Assembly (NCBI RefSeq): GCF_002090055.1
Contig: NZ_BBRH01000014.1
Location: 62,001 to 126,000, forward strand
From: Demequina sp. NBRC 110051
GTDB lineage: Bacteria; Actinomycetota; Actinomycetes; Actinomycetales; Demequinaceae
DNA: 64,000 nucleotides
Direction: 5' to 3'
In this document: positions 62,478 to 64,000 of the stretch, one piece after another
Position numbering within the stretch: position 1 is the stretch's first letter
How the letters are laid out: each line of letters begins with the position of its first letter
Position numbers and translations under genes: made by a program
The notes under the pieces: generated by a model
Database searches by the model: none
Seen by the model: the letters and a program-made list of their open reading frames with translations, nothing else
What the model was told of the DNA's origin: nothing

Positions 62478-63635
62478 GTGAGAGTCGCGCTGGTCGCCGA
62501 GTCGTTCCTGCCGCACGCGAATGGGGTCACCCACTCGCTGATGCGGGTCATCGAGCACCTCACCCAGCAAGGTCACGAGGCGATCGTCATCACGCCCGAT
62601 CCTCGCGGGGGCCACGGCCCGGTGCGCTACGGCGTCGCGCCCGTGGTGCGGCTGCCCTCCGTCGGATGGCCCGGCTATCCCGAGGTGCGGGTGTCGGTGG
62701 CGACGGTGGGGAGGGTGACACGCATCCTCGAGGACTTCACCCCGGACGTGGTCCACCTCGCCTCTCCCCTCATGCTGGGCTGGACCGCCGTCCGCGCGGC
62801 CGCCGCCCTGAACCTGCCGACCGTCGCGATCTATCAGACAGAGGTGCCCAGCTACGCCGCCCGCTACCACGCACCATGGGGCGAACAGCTGCTGTGGAAC
62901 AGGGTGCGCGACCTGCATTCGCTGGCCGACGTCACGCTGGTGCCATCGACCCACGCGCATGACCAACTCGCCCACCACGGCGTCCCCCGTCTTAGCCGCT
63001 GGGGTCGCGGCGTCGATACCCGCCGCTTCGATCCGCGACGGCGCGACCACGATCTGCGGGCCCGGTGGGCTCCCGCTGGCGAGGCGATCGTGGGTTATGT
63101 GGGCAGGCTCGCGCCGGAAAAGCGCGTGGAGCACCTCGCGCTGCTCGCCCGGCTGCGCGGCGCACGCCTGGTGATCGTGGGCGACGGACCCAGCCGCGGC
63201 GAACTCGAGCAGGCACTTCCCGACGCAGTCTTCACAGGCTTCCTGGGCGGCGACGCGCTCGCCACCGCGATGGCCTCCTTCGACACGTTCGTGCACTGCG
63301 GCGACCTCGAGACCTTCTGCCAGACCATCCAAGAGGCGCACGCCTCGGGCGTGCCTGTGGTCGCGCCCCGCCGCGGCGGCCCCGTCGATTTGGTCGAGGA
63401 AGGCGTGACGGGCTACCTGTACGACCCCGATCGCCCCGAGGAGTTCTTTGCTCGCGTGCAGTCCGTGGTGGACGACGCCGAATGGCGCGACCGAGCGGGA
63501 GCCCACGCGCGCGACGCCGTCCGCGACAGGACATGGGACCGCATCTGCGATCAGCTCATGGGGTATTACGAGGAAGCCATCGACACCCGCCGCGGCGCGC
63601 CCGGGCACGGCATGGCTCTGGGGGCGAGCGCGTGA
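62478..63635 (+). CDS. GT4 glycosyltransferase, MgtA-like alpha-mannosyltransferase
   Basis: 385 aa from GTG 62478. The Rossmann-like start VRVALVAESFLPHANGVTHSLMRVIEHL and the GT-B C-terminal donor site VGYVGRLAPEKRVEHLALLA and ETFCQTIQEAHASGVPVVAPRRGGPVDLV place it in the GT4 family. In corynebacteria and mycobacteria the nearest relatives use GDP-mannose to build lipoglycans (MgtA). The start has no clear ribosome site and may be leaderless. Confidence 0.9.
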   Translation: MRVALVAESFLPHANGVTHSLMRVIEHLTQQGHEAIVITPDPRGGHGPVRYGVAPVVRLPSVGWPGYPEVRVSVATVGRVTRILEDFTPDVVHLASPLMLGWTAVRAAAALNLPTVAIYQTEVPSYAARYHAPWGEQLLWNRVRDLHSLADVTLVPSTHAHDQLAHHGVPRLSRWGRGVDTRRFDPRRRDHDLRARWAPAGEAIVGYVGRLAPEKRVEHLALLARLRGARLVIVGDGPSRGELEQALPDAVFTGFLGGDALATAMASFDTFVHCGDLETFCQTIQEAHASGVPVVAPRRGGPVDLVEEGVTGYLYDPDRPEEFFARVQSVVDDAEWRDRAGAHARDAVRDRTWDRICDQLMGYYEEAIDTRRGAPGHGMALGASA

Positions 63636-64000
63636 GGATCGCGCACGTCGCGAACTTCTATGGTCCGCGTTCGGGAGGCCTGCGCACCGCCATGCATGCG
63701 CTCGGCGCCGGCTTCCTCACACGCGGTCACGACGTCCTACTAGTGGTGCCCGGCGAGCGCGATGCGCGCGAGGACACCCCGCGAGGCACCCGGGTCACCA
63801 TCGCCTCTCCCGTGGTGCCGCGCACGGGCGGCTACCGAGCCATCGTCCGTCCCGCGGCCGTGCGCGCCGCGCTGACCCGCTTCGTTCCCGATGTCATCGA
63901 GGTCTCCGACCGCACCACCCTCAGATGGGTGGGCCCGTGGGGCTCCGAGCGCTCGATACCCACGACTTTTTTCGCACATGAGCGGTCCGACGGCGTGCTG
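63632..64000 (+). CDS. GT4 glycosyltransferase (partial, runs off the window)
   Basis: 123 codons from GTG 63632, which overlaps the stop of the previous gene (GTGA); the frame is open to the window end. MRIAHVANFYGPRSGGLRTAMHALGAGFLTRGHDVLLVVPG is a GT4-type N-terminal acceptor domain, and VIEVSDRTTLRW follows. The donor site is not included. It is probably co-transcribed with the MgtA-like enzyme and acts on the same glycolipid. Confidence 0.87.
   Translation, partial: MRIAHVANFYGPRSGGLRTAMHALGAGFLTRGHDVLLVVPGERDAREDTPRGTRVTIASPVVPRTGGYRAIVRPAAVRAALTRFVPDVIEVSDRTTLRWVGPWGSERSIPTTFFAHERSDGVL

Overview
The window is a stretch of high-GC actinobacterial chromosome. The gene content, the ComEC/ComEA pair, the HrcA-CIRCE-DnaJ2 block, the circularly permuted ATP-grasp cluster and the secreted proteins with S-layer-homology-like repeats suggest Micrococcales (Demequinaceae or Cellulomonadaceae-like); the family is a guess. 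There are no rRNA or tRNA genes, insertion sequences, CRISPR arrays or phage genes that I can see. Coding density is very high and most neighbours overlap by 1-8 nt.

Layout. 1-861: the end of a HAD phosphatase, then a non-coding stretch with a pentanucleotide microsatellite abutting a 79-bp palindromic element. 862-4598: recO, then a small accessory cluster (TetR regulator, a 54-aa membrane protein, a quinone-reductase-like MDR enzyme, a DUF4386 membrane protein) organised around four identical 13-bp palindromes. 4674-14520: a long minus-strand conserved block hrcA-dnaJ-rsmE-HIT-phoH-ybeY-corC-era, then leuA (with a Leu-rich leader peptide and hairpin), a lipoprotein and a GNAT enzyme. 14617-16298: four tandem DUF4870 membrane proteins. 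16291-29735: hemW, lepA, a PAS-GGDEF-EAL protein, a membrane-anchored MazF-like protein, rpsT, holA, comEC, comEA, degV, leuS. 29912-33387: two tandem secreted M15 peptidases with SLH-like repeats. 33415-36790: a transglutaminase / alpha-E / ATP-grasp operon. 36915-37451: a PH-domain membrane protein.

37571-57185 is a metabolic island for nitrate assimilation. On the plus strand lie mogA/moaB, moaE, moaA, a HTH-TOBE regulator and modABC (molybdate uptake). Converging on them from the minus strand is a 14-gene chain with no gap above 11 nt: narK, nasA-like, nasB-like, nirB, nirD, a SirC-CobA fusion, a HemD-winged-helix fusion (NnaR-like), cbiX/sirB, moeB-like, moeA, moaC, mobA, DUF6457, moaD. 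Together these provide nitrate uptake, nitrate and nitrite reduction to ammonium, siroheme for NirB and molybdenum cofactor for NasA. 57600-61619: hemC-hemD-hemB-hemL for haem. A second copy of the 79-bp palindromic element lies between hemL and narK. 61684-64000: a CopC-like protein and two glycosyltransferases, the last cut by the window edge.

The points most worth following up are the repeated 79-bp nested palindrome, an over-represented 9-mer (GGCCGATGC, about 36 copies by eye), the four CGTACTNAGTACG operators, the leuA leader, and a probable ATT start codon.
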